Source: Patella vulgata
Taxonomy: Eukaryota; Mollusca; Gastropoda; Patellidae
Assembly (NCBI RefSeq): GCF_932274485.2
Contig: NC_065882.2
Coordinates: forward strand, 74,302,767 to 74,366,766
DNA length: 64,000 nucleotides
Direction of reading: 5' to 3'
Position numbers and translations under genes: made by a program. Each line of letters starts with the position of its first letter. Within the stretch, counting starts at the first letter, position 1. This document shows positions 12,117 through 22,291 of this stretch, one piece after another. Under the pieces are notes generated by a model. It was not told where the DNA came from. It ran no database searches and saw only the letters and a list, made by a program, of their open reading frames with translations.

Positions 12117-12240
12117 TTTTTAAAAGGCAGATTCTATTTTGTTTCGGTTTTTTTTTATAGTTCAAAATTTCGTTTTACTTGTCTTCGCTAATGAATGCAT
12201 AACAAAGCGAAACGAAATATAGACCTTTTTTAATCAGAAA
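12117..12240. mobile_element. MITE-1 copy, palindromic
   Basis: The left arm TTTTGTTTCGGTTT pairs with the right arm AAGCGAAACGAAATATAG. TTTCGTTTTACTTGTC and CTAATGAATG lie between them, and the outer ends resemble TTTTTAAAAGGCAGAT and TTTTTAATCAGA. The ends are worn and no target duplication is clear. Confidence 0.65.
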
Positions 12241-12456
12241 GGATACACAGATGATACAGCAACACAGTATACCAAGAGACACAAACTACTCCCCACAAAC
12301 TATCAAATGGTAACACTTTTATGGATACACAATTACTGAGTTTAATACTAAGCGACGTTTCGACGAGGATACTCTCGTCTTTATCGAAACGTGTGCATCC
12401 ATAAAATTGTACTTTGTGGTAATATGTTCAGTTGCTATAAATGCAAAAGAAGAGAG
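12241..12456. other. no recognisable feature; short inverted pair
   Basis: ACGTTTCGACGAGGATACTC and CTTTATCGAAACGTGTG form a short imperfect inverted pair near 12355-12396. Nothing else seen. Confidence 0.4.
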
Positions 12457-12722
12457 GAAATGGGGTTTAACGTCCACTCGACACAGACTAGGTCATTTCG
12501 GGACTAACATATGGTTTAATTTTATTTCAATAATTCGCTTGCGTGTAGGAGTCTTTAGTAGTGGGAGGAAACCGGAGAACCCGGAGAAAACCCACGAGGC
12601 TGGACAGGCAACCCTACTCCTCGTCACGTACAACCGGGGATTCGAAACCACGCCAGTTGACTCAATGAGAGGCCTTATGATACAGTGCGGACGTGCTAAC
12701 CATTTAGTCATCCAACCCCCGA
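12457..12722 (-). mobile_element. SINE-B, full length
   Basis: Complete from AAATGGGGTTTAACGTCC through GGGACTAACATATGG, GGGAGGAAACCGGAG, GGAGAAAACCCACGAGG and GGATTCGAAACCACG (B-box side) to the head complement CGTGCTAACCATTTAG. The (CT)n tail is reduced to AGAGAGG. Confidence 0.9.
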
Positions 12723-12729
12723 TTTGCCA

Positions 12730-12866
12730 AAGGAGTCTTTAGCAGTGAGGAGAAACTGGGGAGGACAATGAGCAATCCCAAGAGGTTAGGCAGGCGACTC
12801 TACTCCTTGTTATCTACACACTTGGGATCGAAACCATACCATCTGACTCAATGACCGAACGTTCTC
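12730..12866 (-). mobile_element. SINE-B, partial second copy
   Basis: Starts at AGGAGTCTTTAGCAGTG and runs to CTGACTCAATGACCGAACG in the same orientation as its neighbour, so the central block and part of the head are repeated. It may be a partial tandem copy or an independent truncated insertion. Confidence 0.75.
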
Positions 12867-13384
12867 AAACCCTCCCCCACAACAAATGATGCACGCCAGT
12901 CAATATACCATGTGGCAGTAAATAAAAATGTAATTTTAGTGTTCGAATTATTGTTCCGTGTTAGTGTTTTAAACGCACACTTGAACAGTACTTACGTTTG
13001 CAATTTCCTTGTAAAATGAAATAAAATAACTCAAACACGACAAACCTAAACAATAACTTCGACAATCCAGACACATTAAAGTTTTTGCCGATTGTTCAAA
13101 GAGATCCTTCTACATAATACAACTAGAGTACTAATAGATTATATATTTGTTTGTAGTGGTCTAGATCCTATCTTTGACTTCAATGTTTACTGATGTATAT
13201 AACTAGAATTGTGTTTATGCAGACCTCTTGGAGCTTTTAAACAAGTAACAACAAGTGGATTTCAGCAGATAATGCAGTTAATTCTTTAACTGTACTTAAG
13301 CCCATTCAGAATTGCGGCGGCTGTCTGAAAATTATGTAGTGCCACTTTCTAAATGAAATAAGTAGTACTTTCAGTATTACAATT
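12867..13384. other. no recognisable feature
   Basis: AT-rich noncoding sequence. Confidence 0.5.
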
Positions 13385-13530
13385 TTTAAACGGCAGTGGA
13401 CAAGTGGTAAGGGGTGATGTCCCGGGTTCGAATTCCGAAAGGGGCCGAGAAGAACGTTGGGATTTTTTAAAACCCGTTTGGTATACTTGTTAGGGGTAGC
13501 GCCTGACAAGAAAACGATTGCCGATGCCGT
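13385..13530 (+). mobile_element. SINE-C, head and body
   Basis: tRNA-like head with GTCCCGGGTTCGAATTCC, then GAGAAGAACGTTGGGAT and ACTTGTTAGGGGTAGCG followed by CTGACAAGAAAA. The last two blocks match the copy at 17815; the tail is not found. Confidence 0.55.
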
Positions 13531-14557
13531 TTCGTAACATAAAGCCGTACGAGTCCGTAAGTTGAAAATAATCTTACAGAACTCACAAAGAGCTAGATTT
13601 CTTTGTTAAAACTTAAACTATTTAACTATGGTTAACCAGTTAACTCCGCCCAGCCCTGGACTCAAAGCCCATTCCTGTACCATTTTCAAAAATATATAAT
13701 CGCAGCCAAGAGCAAAATCAACCCTAATGCCAGGACAGGACATCTAGATCGAGTACCTTACGGAGAAATGTGTCTTTTTCTGCAAATCAAAGTATATCAG
13801 ATTACAGCCCGTATGATGATATTGTTTATTCAATCCTCCATGATATAACCCCACTGATAACAGATGAGTCTAATATACTTCGTGATGGTAGGCTAATTGT
13901 AGCAAATTGGTTTTTTACTTGGGTTATTTTAGCTGAGTGAAATTCTTTCTTCTCCAATTGTAACGAGTTATTACTTATTCTGATCTATCTATGTTTAACC
14001 TTGCTATATCTATCTCTTTTACCTACTATTGGAAGCTAATTTGTTGGCACGGTGCCAAGCGAAACACGTGTTCTAAAATGATAAATACCTACAGACAAAA
14101 GGTAATGGTTTTTCACCAGTGGTTTGTTTACATTGTTAAAAAAAACCTCCTCTTCATTTATCATTATTTGACTCCCAAGAAAATCATTCGATTATATCTA
14201 TGCAATTGTACTTTAGAGACGTGCACGGTGTCTGAACTCTCTCCGTGATGGATAGCTACAATCAAAATGACTACAGTACCCTTTAGTTTCGTATTTTCTT
14301 CTGTTAAAATATTTGATAGTTTCGTAAACATGCCAAGTGGTCCTCCTTTCTGTAATTCCATCTTTGACTCCGATTAACATTTTGGTATTTATGTTGTTTT
14401 ATAACAAATCTAATGTTATTTCTAAACATTCGTCTGCTTCATAGATTAGTTGGCTCGTGCAATTGACCGTGATATCTGCTCGCCCATTTCCATCGCACTT
14501 CCGGTAACCCCAATCGGAGCTCCGAGGTGTCTTTATCAGTGACACTATCATGGGTGG
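13531..14557. other. no recognisable gene
   Basis: AT-rich. A plus-strand 85-codon frame near 13991-14248 is rich in Tyr, Ile and Phe, as expected of AT-rich DNA, and shows no family motif. Confidence 0.5.
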
Positions 14558-14865
14558 AAAATAATTTCATACGAAAAATTTGGAATATTCCAAACATCCT
14601 TTTATCACTATATACAATAAAACGATTAACATAGATTTGATAGCTATGTGAACCATTCCAATGTAACAAGCGTTTAAATTTTTGCTGACATGTTGAATGA
14701 ATAGATTTTGAAACTGAATAAACATTATATAATAATAATGACAAAAGGTACACGGTTGACAAAAGGTACACGGATTGCCTTCTAATCTTTAAATTAAGAT
14801 TTAATATGATTTATTTTTAACCCACACAATGGATCTTCAATATACAACCCCATTTAAACGAGGGC

Positions 14866-15172
14866 ATATAAAAAAATAGGGTTAAGCGTCCCACGTTTGT
14901 GCAGCAAGTAGATTAATAAGGGCGCGTATATACCATGCAATGTGCTATGGTGATAATTTATCCTCCCATCCGACCGACTAGACGTTGTTGCTTGCCATGG
15001 GGAAACCACGTGGGAAAATTATCAGGTATGAATACAGTACAGGTTTATCATTTAATATATATTTAACTAGAATGCTTATAAAAAAAAACTGTTGTTCTAC
15101 ATCAGTTATGTCGAACCAGGGGTCTCTAGTTTAGCGAGCGATCCCCTTACTCACTGAGCCACCTCGGGTGGG
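14866..15172 (-). mobile_element. SINE-A, decayed, first duplicated copy
   Basis: Tail AATAGGGTTAAGCGTCC, then CATGCAATGTGCTATGG, CATCCGACCGACTAGACG, GGAAACCACGTGGGAAAA and the head complement TTAGCGAGCGATCC to ACTCACTGAGCCACC. A non-SINE stretch of about 75 bp separates body and head. Confidence 0.7.
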
Positions 15173-15531
15173 ACTAACAAATTAATCCTCAGCTATGAAC
15201 CTAGAACAAGTCAATCGTTTAAGTAAAATAATTTCATACGAAAAATTTGGAATATTCCAAACATCCTTTATCACTATATACAATAAAACGATTAACATAA
15301 ATTTGATAGCTATGTGAACCTTTCCAATGTAACAAGCGTTTAAATTTTTGCTGACATGTTGAATGAATAGATTTTGAAACTGAATAAACATTATATAATA
15401 ATAATGACAAAAGGTACACGGTTGACAAAAGGTACACGGATTGCCTTCTAATCTTTAAATTAAGATTTAATATGATTTATTTTTAACCCACACAATGGAT
15501 CTTCAATATACAACCCCATTTAAACGAGGGC

Positions 15532-15838
15532 ATATAAAAAAATAGGGTTAAGCGTCCCACGTTTGTGCAGCAAGTAGATTAATAAGGGCGCGTATATACC
15601 ATGCAATGTGCTATGGTGATAATTTATCCTCCCATCCGACCGACTAGACGTTGTTGCTTGCCATGGGGAAACCACGTGGGAAAATTATCAGGTATGAATA
15701 CAGTACAGGTTTATCATTTAATATATATTTAACTAGAATGCTTATAAAAAAAAACTGTTGTTCTACATCAGTTATGTCGAACCAGGGGTCTCTAGTTTAG
15801 CGAGCGATCCCCTTACTCACTGAGCCACCTCGGGTGGG
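15532..15838 (-). mobile_element. SINE-A, decayed, second duplicated copy
   Basis: Same as the copy 666 bp upstream, carried by the tandem duplication rather than by its own insertion. Confidence 0.7.
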
Positions 15839-15891
15839 ACTAACAAATTAATCCTCAGCTATGAACCTAGAACAAGTCAATCGTTTAAGTA

Positions 15892-16140
15892 AAATACAGT
15901 ATGTAAAACAACAATTGTTATACCGCATTCACCTATCCAGCTGAGTCAATACTGGGATCGAACCCAGTACGCCCAGTTCAGGGAGCGATCGCCTTCATCA
16001 CTGAGCCACCGAGTCCTCCGGTCACCCCGCGATTAACAAATTAATCGGATATGAGCCCAGTACAAGTCAATCATTTAACAAGAATACAGTACATGTATAA
16101 GAAAAACTGTTGTTCTACCTCATTTACCTATTCAGGTAAG
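15892..16140 (-). repeat. diverged third partial unit with a SINE-A head
   Basis: After the two near-identical units comes an older relative: GGGATCGAACCCAGTACG, GGGAGCGATCGCC, CACTGAGCCACCGAG, then CTAACAAATTAATC-like GATTAACAAATTAATCGG, CAGTACAAGTCAATCATTT and AAAACTGTTGTTCTACCTCA. These match the right part of the 667-bp unit at clearly lower identity, so the locus has been duplicated more than once. Confidence 0.65.
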
Positions 16141-16394
16141 TCAATGATAGACATACCCGTAGTATTGTATTGTCATTAGTGATGTAGAAATCACCAGGTA
16201 ATAAGTGGGTGTAAATAATAATCAATGTTTGTTTATTATTATTAATGACAAGTATATATTTACAAGACTATCAGTGTCAGGCTTCAACTAACTAGTTTTT
16301 CTGTAATCAACATTTCCAGACCAATTATCTTGTAGTTACTAGATGTTGATAGGTTTTAAGTATGTCGGTGTATAAAGTTATAGACTGACTATAG
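16141..16394. other. no recognisable feature
   Basis: AT-rich noncoding sequence. Confidence 0.45.
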
Positions 16395-16583
16395 CAGACT
16401 GTACAGTGCTTACGCCATATAATGTGTTATATGAGGGGCGGGGGGGGGGGTGCCCGAACAGCGGCGCTACGACCTACTCTTATATCGAATTCCAGTAAAC
16501 TGTCTCGGCCAACAACGTAATCGAACCCCGTACTTCCTGGATAGCCAGCCAGCGTCTAACACACTGAGCCAGCGCGACTCCCT
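16395..16583 (-). mobile_element. SINE-A with internal deletion
   Basis: Contains TGCTTACGCCATATAATGTG, a G run at about 16438-16450, GCCCGAACAGCGGCGC, CTTATATCGAATTCCAG, then jumps to CTGTCTCGGCC, AATCGAACCCCGTACTTCC and the head complement ACACACTGAGCCAGCGCG. The middle of the element is gone. Confidence 0.75.
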
Positions 16584-16595
16584 GATCGAAAAGGA

Positions 16596-16690
16596 GCAGA
16601 GGAATGGAATGGGTTAACGTTACGTCAACACAATATATCGGCCATTTAGAGACTAACATATGTTATTTTTTGTGTTCAAGCTATTGACTA
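16596..16690 (-). mobile_element. SINE-B 3' fragment
   Basis: AATGGGTTAACGTTACG, CAACACAATATATCGGCC and GAGACTAACATATGTTA resemble the 3' end of SINE-B in minus orientation. Highly diverged. Confidence 0.5.
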
Positions 16691-16979
16691 TGAATGGAGG
16701 ATTAACATCCCGTCACCACATTAAAAACCGCACAGGAAGATCGCACCACACACAATAAGCAAACTGAAATAATTAAAACATCGCTAAATACGTCTCGATA
16801 TCTCACGTACTGTAAACCGATAAAAGTTGGCGACATAAAATTATTTTGTTCTAGCTAATGAAAACTCCGTCAGAGAGCTGTAGCTCCTTCCACTTTTTAT
16901 AATGGAGAAAACATTGACGCGCCATTATGGCGATGGCAGAACGACGTTCAATCTTTTTCCAATCTTTTGGAATATGAAA
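16691..16979. other. no recognisable feature
   Basis: Noncoding sequence between two SINE fragments. Confidence 0.45.
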
Positions 16980-17272
16980 TCAAAGGAAATGAAATGTGGT
17001 TTGACGTCCTACTTTTCTGCTCCTACTGGGCTAATGAAGACATCCATACGCCATACAATGTGCATGAGGGTCATTTTGCCCGAACAACGGCGCTACGGTC
17101 TACGCTTTTATCGAATTCCAACTGCCAACGGATCTTTTACGTGCACGCCAATGTGTACACTAGAATTCTGTTTTTCGTCCCCTTTGAACGACTAGACAGC
17201 TTTCCTTGTCAGGCCCTCCGTCCTGCACCACTGACAAGAGGAAACTACGCCGAAAAATCCCGATCAACTTAC
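16980..17272 (-). mobile_element. SINE-A, head-less
   Basis: From GAAATGTGGTTTGACGTCC through TGGGCTAATGAAGAC, TTGCCCGAACAACGGCGC, ACGTGCACGCCAATGTG, GCACCACTGACAAGAGG and AAAATCCCGATCAACTT. The tRNA-like head is absent. The frames on the plus strand here are SINE readings, not genes. Confidence 0.85.
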
Positions 17273-17814
17273 CAATCTTTTGGACCTTCCCGCTAATCTT
17301 CTTTAAAAACGAAGCGACATAAAATTATTTCATTTGAGCTAATGGCTACCCCATCTACAATTACTCCAATCTTCTTGTATCTTAAACCAAGAACAATTCC
17401 AGGGTCCTTGATACATCAAATCGGAAACACCGTGGAAAAAAGTCACATCTGCTGGAGAGTTCCGATTGATCCCAAAGATATAAATTAGACCCATTCTAAC
17501 CAAGCGTAAAAATTAATTGGTACAAACTGGATGTCGTACTGTGTTCGGTGATGAATGGGTTTCTTCTAAATGTTTCCTCCATTACAAATAAAATATAGTG
17601 AAATCGGCGAGGCGTTAAGATTCGACAAGAGTTCCTGGACATGATCCGATCCATTCAGTATAACTACTGGGGTCCTTGATCGTAATTAGCATGTGGGTTT
17701 TTTTACTATTTAGAAACAATGACATGGGATGCTCCGTCTGTACACTGGTAGAAATGATTGTCATTGGAGTAACTGATTACTGGTTTATTGATAAAGAGCC
17801 GTGCAGGATGTGGG
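17273..17814. other. no recognisable feature
   Basis: Noncoding sequence. Confidence 0.5.
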
Positions 17815-18040
17815 CTTCTTGTGTACAAAATAGGGGTCGTGATAAAGGAACTGGGCTCTCGCCTAGACTCTCTACGGGTTCGAATCCCTGTATGTACCCA
17901 GAAGAACCTTAGGATAATTGAAGCCCTATTCCCACTTGTCATGGGTAGAGCTGATAAGAAAAGCTTTGCCTAGTCATTCCGTTGCGGACAGCGGGACGCA
18001 CGAATTACACAGACATTGCAAGCCATGAACAACAACGGTA
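17815..18040 (+). mobile_element. SINE-C, fullest copy
   Basis: tRNA-like head with ACGGGTTCGAATCCCTG as B box, then CCAGAAGAACCTTAGGAT, CACTTGTCATGGGTAGAG, CTGATAAGAAAAGC and the tail CGTTGCGGACAGC to ACACAGACATTGCAAGCC plus AACAACAAC. The two outer thirds are each matched by other partial copies in the window, which is why I treat it as a family. Confidence 0.65.
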
Positions 18041-18238
18041 TATATATATCAATGTTGGAATTTCGATAATATACCCACCGTTACTTTTAATATAATATTA
18101 TTTAAAATTAATTATATCAAATGTCTTGATGGTCTGATAACGATTCATTAATTTACATACACATATATATCACAGGTATGTACTCAGATATCTTGGTTTG
18201 GAATTATTAAATTGCCAACATTTTCTATCTTAATGATG

Positions 18239-18240
<2 letters not shown>
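18041..18240. other. no recognisable feature
   Basis: AT-rich noncoding sequence. Confidence 0.45.
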
Positions 18241-18280
<40 letters not shown>

Positions 18281-18365
18281 TCATTTTTGGACTTGGATAT
18301 GGTTTAGTTTAATTTTGGTATAAGGAGAAACCGGGAGACTCGAAGAAAACCCACGAAGTTGAGAA
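18241..18365 (-). mobile_element. SINE-B fragment with (GA)n tail
   Basis: A GA run at about 18242-18271 and a G run are followed by TATGGTTTAGTTTAATTTTGG, GGAGAAACCGGGAG and GAAGAAAACCCACGAAG. This is a heavily shortened SINE-B whose CT tail survives as a microsatellite. Confidence 0.65.
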
Positions 18366-19470
18366 ATTGCTAAGTAACTTAAATTTTCTACCTTAATTAA
18401 ATATCTGATACAATATCACGTTTGTTTGTGGAGGATTCAGGATATTAATTGTTCTAATACAACGCCCATCACAGACGAATGCCACGTTTACTTCTACAAA
18501 CAATGTATATTATGTTACTTGTTGACAGTTTATCTTCCCAAAAAAACATTAAAACAACGAGCTGAGGAGATAATTAATTGTGGAAACTTAAGAAATGTAG
18601 ATATTATCTCGATGTTTGTACAACTAGAAGATAAGGAATGATTTAATCTATTTGCCCCACATACAGCTTGGGCTCTACATGATGTTTCATGATTTAAAGT
18701 TTTGACCTCCATAATTCTTCATCAAATTGGGCTTTTCTCTGATTAAGCATGCGGCATAGCTGTTCAGTTTGTTTGAGGAACGTTACTATCCGTGTTATAA
18801 GCCGACAAGGTTTCGCCAGATGTGTCAATACTCGAAGAAAGATAGCGGATATGCCTGAATGAAATACGGCGTAGGCGAGAAAATAATGGCCGCGGCTCGG
18901 CGGTCAAGTAATAAATCATGAATCGAAAGTAAACACAGGTATGTGTAAAACGTCACAAATGTTGATAGTGTGAGTATTTATCACTGAAAAATGTACATCG
19001 TGTAGTCGATAGCGTTGATCTTCTCTAACAACTCCGTCACCCAAACACGAAACGAAATAATACGAGTGGGCAATCTGGGAGTGATATGAGGAATCCCAGA
19101 ATGCTCTGTTCGACAGATATGGAATGTGGTTTATGATAGGAATTGCTTGATTTGTGACATATTTAATTAAGTTCGGGTTTGGTTTCACTGAGAATTATCC
19201 GAGAATGTATCTTACACGGGTAGAAATCTTGATGAACAACAAGAAAAACATACCAGTTAATAGAAAATTACATTACACAATCCTCGTGTTCTAAATCTGT
19301 CTTTTTATGACATTGTTTCCTAACTTCATTTCCTATTTTCTCATGTAATCTACTCAAGTACAGCCAATGTAAGGTTTCGGGAGTGGCATCAACTGTTCTA
19401 GAAGGTAGGGATACCCTGCGTCGTACAAGACAATTGTCACTGCTTATAGCTAACTGAAGCAATGGTGATT
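18366..19470. other. no recognisable gene
   Basis: About 1.1 kb of noncoding DNA. Short frames near 18426-18641 (plus) and 18916-19188 (minus) show no motif. Confidence 0.5.
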
Positions 19471-19662
19471 TCAGAGGCTCTTGAGTACGTAATAATGGAT
19501 CTGATGAGTGACCCTAGAGATTATATTTTGGGAATTCGTTATTTAAAAATACGCATAATGTCCCTAATCTTCAGAGGCTCCTATAAGTACATAATAATGG
19601 ATCTGATGTATAACCCTGGAGATTACATTTTGGGAATTCGTGATATAGATCGTCGGATCTTC
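19471..19662. repeat. tandem duplication, about 100 bp unit, two copies
   Basis: TCAGAGGCTC occurs at 19471 and 19571, followed in both by ATAATGGATCTGATG and ATTTTGGGAATTCGT. A 71-codon plus-strand frame crosses both units and so reads as a duplicated peptide (IMDLM, DYILGIR). I take that as a by-product of the repeat, since there is no support for a gene. Confidence 0.75.
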
Positions 19663-19809
19663 AACAACCTAGACTAGACGTGGGCGGGGCAGATAAAATC
19701 TGATAAGGGTTTGGCCCCGCGCTAGCGCGTGTGGCAAGGTGAAGGGTGACTTGGGTGCCATCCATATTATACAATATATCATTCCCGAAATAAAAGTTCC
19801 TTCTATCCA

Positions 19810-20098
19810 GGGGTGGGTGAGGGGGGTTGGATGGCCGAATGGTTAGCACGTGCGCACTGTATCATAAGGCCTGTCATTGAGTCAACTGACGTGGTTTCGA
19901 ATCGCCAGTTGTACGTGTCAAGGAGTATGGTCGCCTGTCGAACCTCGTGGGTTTTCTCCGGGTCCTCCGGTTTCCTCCCACTGCTCAAGACCCCTACGCG
20001 CAATCATGTTATTGAAATAAAATTGAACCATATGTTAGTCCCGAAATAACCTAGTTTGTGTCGAGTGGACGTTTAACCCCATCTCTCTCTCTCTCTCT
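19810..20098 (+). mobile_element. SINE-B, full length with 12-bp target duplication
   Basis: Complete head (GGATGGCCGAATGGTTAGC), B-box side (GTGGTTTCGAATCGCC), central block and GTCGAGTGGACGTTTAACCCC with a CT tail. It is bounded by TCCTTCTATCCA just before (ending 19809) and just after (ending 20109). Clean duplications and a good match to the window consensus indicate a fairly young LINE-driven insertion. Confidence 0.92.
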
Positions 20099-20109
20099 CC
20101 TTCTATCCA

Positions 20110-20794
20110 CATGCCGAAGTGGTATATAAGGACACCTACATAGACATATTATAAAATCCATTCATGTTCCGACATTTATAAAATCTGAGATAATTTCCAA
20201 AATAAAACTTAACAGACAGGATAACCTATATTATAAAATTCTTCTACTCTCTTGTCAAATTAAAGAAACGTAATTCGCATTTGATATTTGAGGACAATAT
20301 TTTTTTCTGTTTTCCGTTTCGCTCTTGTTTCGAGGCAACATTAAACATCTAGCCTGATAAATCTAGCCTGATAAACGGGCTACGTTATGAAATACGTTTA
20401 TGTGAACTATTAAAAGTGCGTTTTGTACAAATAGATTCAATTAGTGGTGACAAATCTCGTGCACGACGCCGTGTCTACCGAATTCGTAATCTTAACAACT
20501 GAAGTATATTATAGAATATTAGGGTTTTAGTATTATTTTTTTTATCCGTTATCTTCATTCGTGCATTAATTGGATTGTAATAGCGCGAAAAAATGAAATA
20601 GAATAATATCGAATTGGTAATCTTTACAGCCAAGTTATATCATAAAATATCGGTGTGTTAGTAATTGGTTTTTATTACCTTAATTCAGGCATTGATTACG
20701 CGCCAAAAAGAATTAGAAGAATATCATAATACCGTGGTGTTTTACATATTAATCAGTATTCCAATTACACAAACTATGATTCCTTTATCCCCGT
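20110..20794. other. no recognisable feature
   Basis: AT-rich noncoding sequence. Confidence 0.5.
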
Positions 20795-21335
20795 TAGTTC
20801 CTATACAACCTCTTTATTCCCGCTAGTTCCTATACATCCGTTAGTTCCTACCCGTTAGTTCTTATATCCCTGCTAGTTCTTGTACAACCCCTATATTCAG
20901 GCTAGTTCATATATCCCCGCTTGTGCCTGTATCCTCGCTAGTTACTATCCTACCCCTATATTCCCGCATGTTCCTATACACCCGTTAGTTCGTATATCCC
21001 CGCTAGTTCCTATACACCCCCTATATCCCCGCTAGTTCCTATACATCCCCTATATTCCCGTTAGTTCCTATATGTCCCCGCTTGTTTCTGTGTACTCGCT
21101 AGTTCCTATACAACCCCTATATTCCCGCTAGTTCTCATACACCCCCTATATTCCCGCTAGTTCCTATACAACTCGTATATTCCCGCTAGTTCCTATATAT
21201 ACCCGCTTGTGTCTGTGTCCTCGCTAGTTCCTATACAACCGCTATATTTCCGCTAGTTCCTACGCAACCCATATATTCCTGCTAATTTCTATTATATCTC
21301 CGCTTGTTCCTGTTTCCTCGATAGTTCCTATATTC
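20795..21335. repeat. minisatellite, about 30 bp unit
   Basis: Some twenty variant units built from CCCGCTAGTTCCTATA, CAACCCCTATATT and CCGCTTGTTCCTGT. Units alternate between two types, one with CACCCCCTATATT and one with TCCCCGCTTGTG, so there is higher-order structure. C-rich on this strand. Confidence 0.9.
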
Positions 21336-21974
21336 TCTGCCTCGATCATAGATCAAAAGATTAATGACTATTACTGTTTCTTGTTAATTAACAAGCTTTA
21401 AAAGGTTCCGTTGTTAAGTGCTGACAAACATCGTCCGGAACCTGGTTTTAATGATTTCTTTCACAGCTGCGGTATGCCTGGGTTATCGAGAAAAGCTGAC
21501 CGTTACAGTCCCGTTATCGACAGGGGTCAATGTGGGAGCTAATTGGGGCGATAAAAATCGTTATAGTTATTTCTAATCATCTAAGTGAACAAATTGAACC
21601 AATTGGGAAGATAATCTGTCAGCAGCAACCATTTGTCCTGACCAGGTTAATTCTTTAACCCGGCTACTTTAACAGCATGCTTCAAATCTTTACTCATTAA
21701 TTTTAACCAGACATTGTCTTTCGTCTACCATAGCAAACTTCCACGAGTTTCTTCCTGCAGTATAATTTAGTAAGATTGGATCTAAAGGGGAATTAAGTGC
21801 AAAGTTCTTTAATATAAGGGACAAATTAGTACAATAAAACCCGGAATCGTGTCAGAGTAACATGAGACAGTAGTACATAATATGAATACTTAGACTGAGA
21901 ATTGTTACGAGGTGTTTTTAAACGTGTTCATTACAGTTCTTGGCTGTCGTTCATTGTCTAGAGCAATATCTACA
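21336..21974. other. no recognisable feature
   Basis: Noncoding sequence. Confidence 0.5.
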
Positions 21975-22291
21975 AATCCCGACCCACACAACATAGGTTA
22001 GGTCATATTGGGGCTAAGATATGATTTTATTTCAATCATCCGTTTGCGCGTAGAGGTAGACAATCTGATTAAAATACAGATCTATATTTCGTTTCGGTTT
22101 TTTATACTTTCGATGGTCTACACAAGTAAAACGAAATTTTGAACTATAAAAAACGAAACGAAATATGATCTGTTTTTTAATCAGATTGAGAGGTAGAGAA
22201 TACTCACTAGGTTGGGCAGACGACCGTACTTCCTGTCACGTACAAGCTTGGGATCGAAACCATGCTACTTACAATGACAAACCTTATGATC
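21975..22291 (-). mobile_element. SINE-B split by a MITE-1 insertion
   Basis: The 3' part (ACATAGGTTAGGTCATATTG, TTTATTTCAATCATCCG) and the 5' part (CACTAGGTTGGGCAGACGAC, GGGATCGAAACCATG) are colinear and separated exactly by the MITE-1 copy at 22061-22188. Confidence 0.85.
22061..22188. mobile_element. MITE-1, 128 bp, with 9-bp target duplication
   Basis: Ends CAATCTGATTAAAA and TTTTAATCAGATTG are inverted, and the inner arms TTTCGTTTCGGTTTTTTATA and its complement extend the hairpin. AGAGGTAGA stands directly on both sides (22052-22060 and 22189-22197). A 9-bp duplication suits Mutator-like elements. No coding capacity. Confidence 0.9.

Larger units (their letters stand above)
14558..15891. 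repeat. recent tandem duplication, 667 bp unit, two copies
   Basis: Unit 1 is about 14558-15224 and unit 2 about 15225-15891. The marker ATAATTTCATACG lies at 14561 and 15228, and AAGTAAAATA at 15221 is matched by AAGTAAAATAC at 15887. I see only about three differences (one T deleted and two substitutions near the left end). Each unit holds a decayed SINE-A. Such low divergence suggests a young duplication or an assembly artefact. Confidence 0.9.

Noticed and set aside
19825-19895. Functional tRNA-Ser or tRNA-Leu gene
   Set aside because: The A- and B-box-like sequences are the head of SINE-B, with target duplications around the whole SINE and no foldable acceptor stem at the right spacing. 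The same holds for SINE-A and SINE-C heads.
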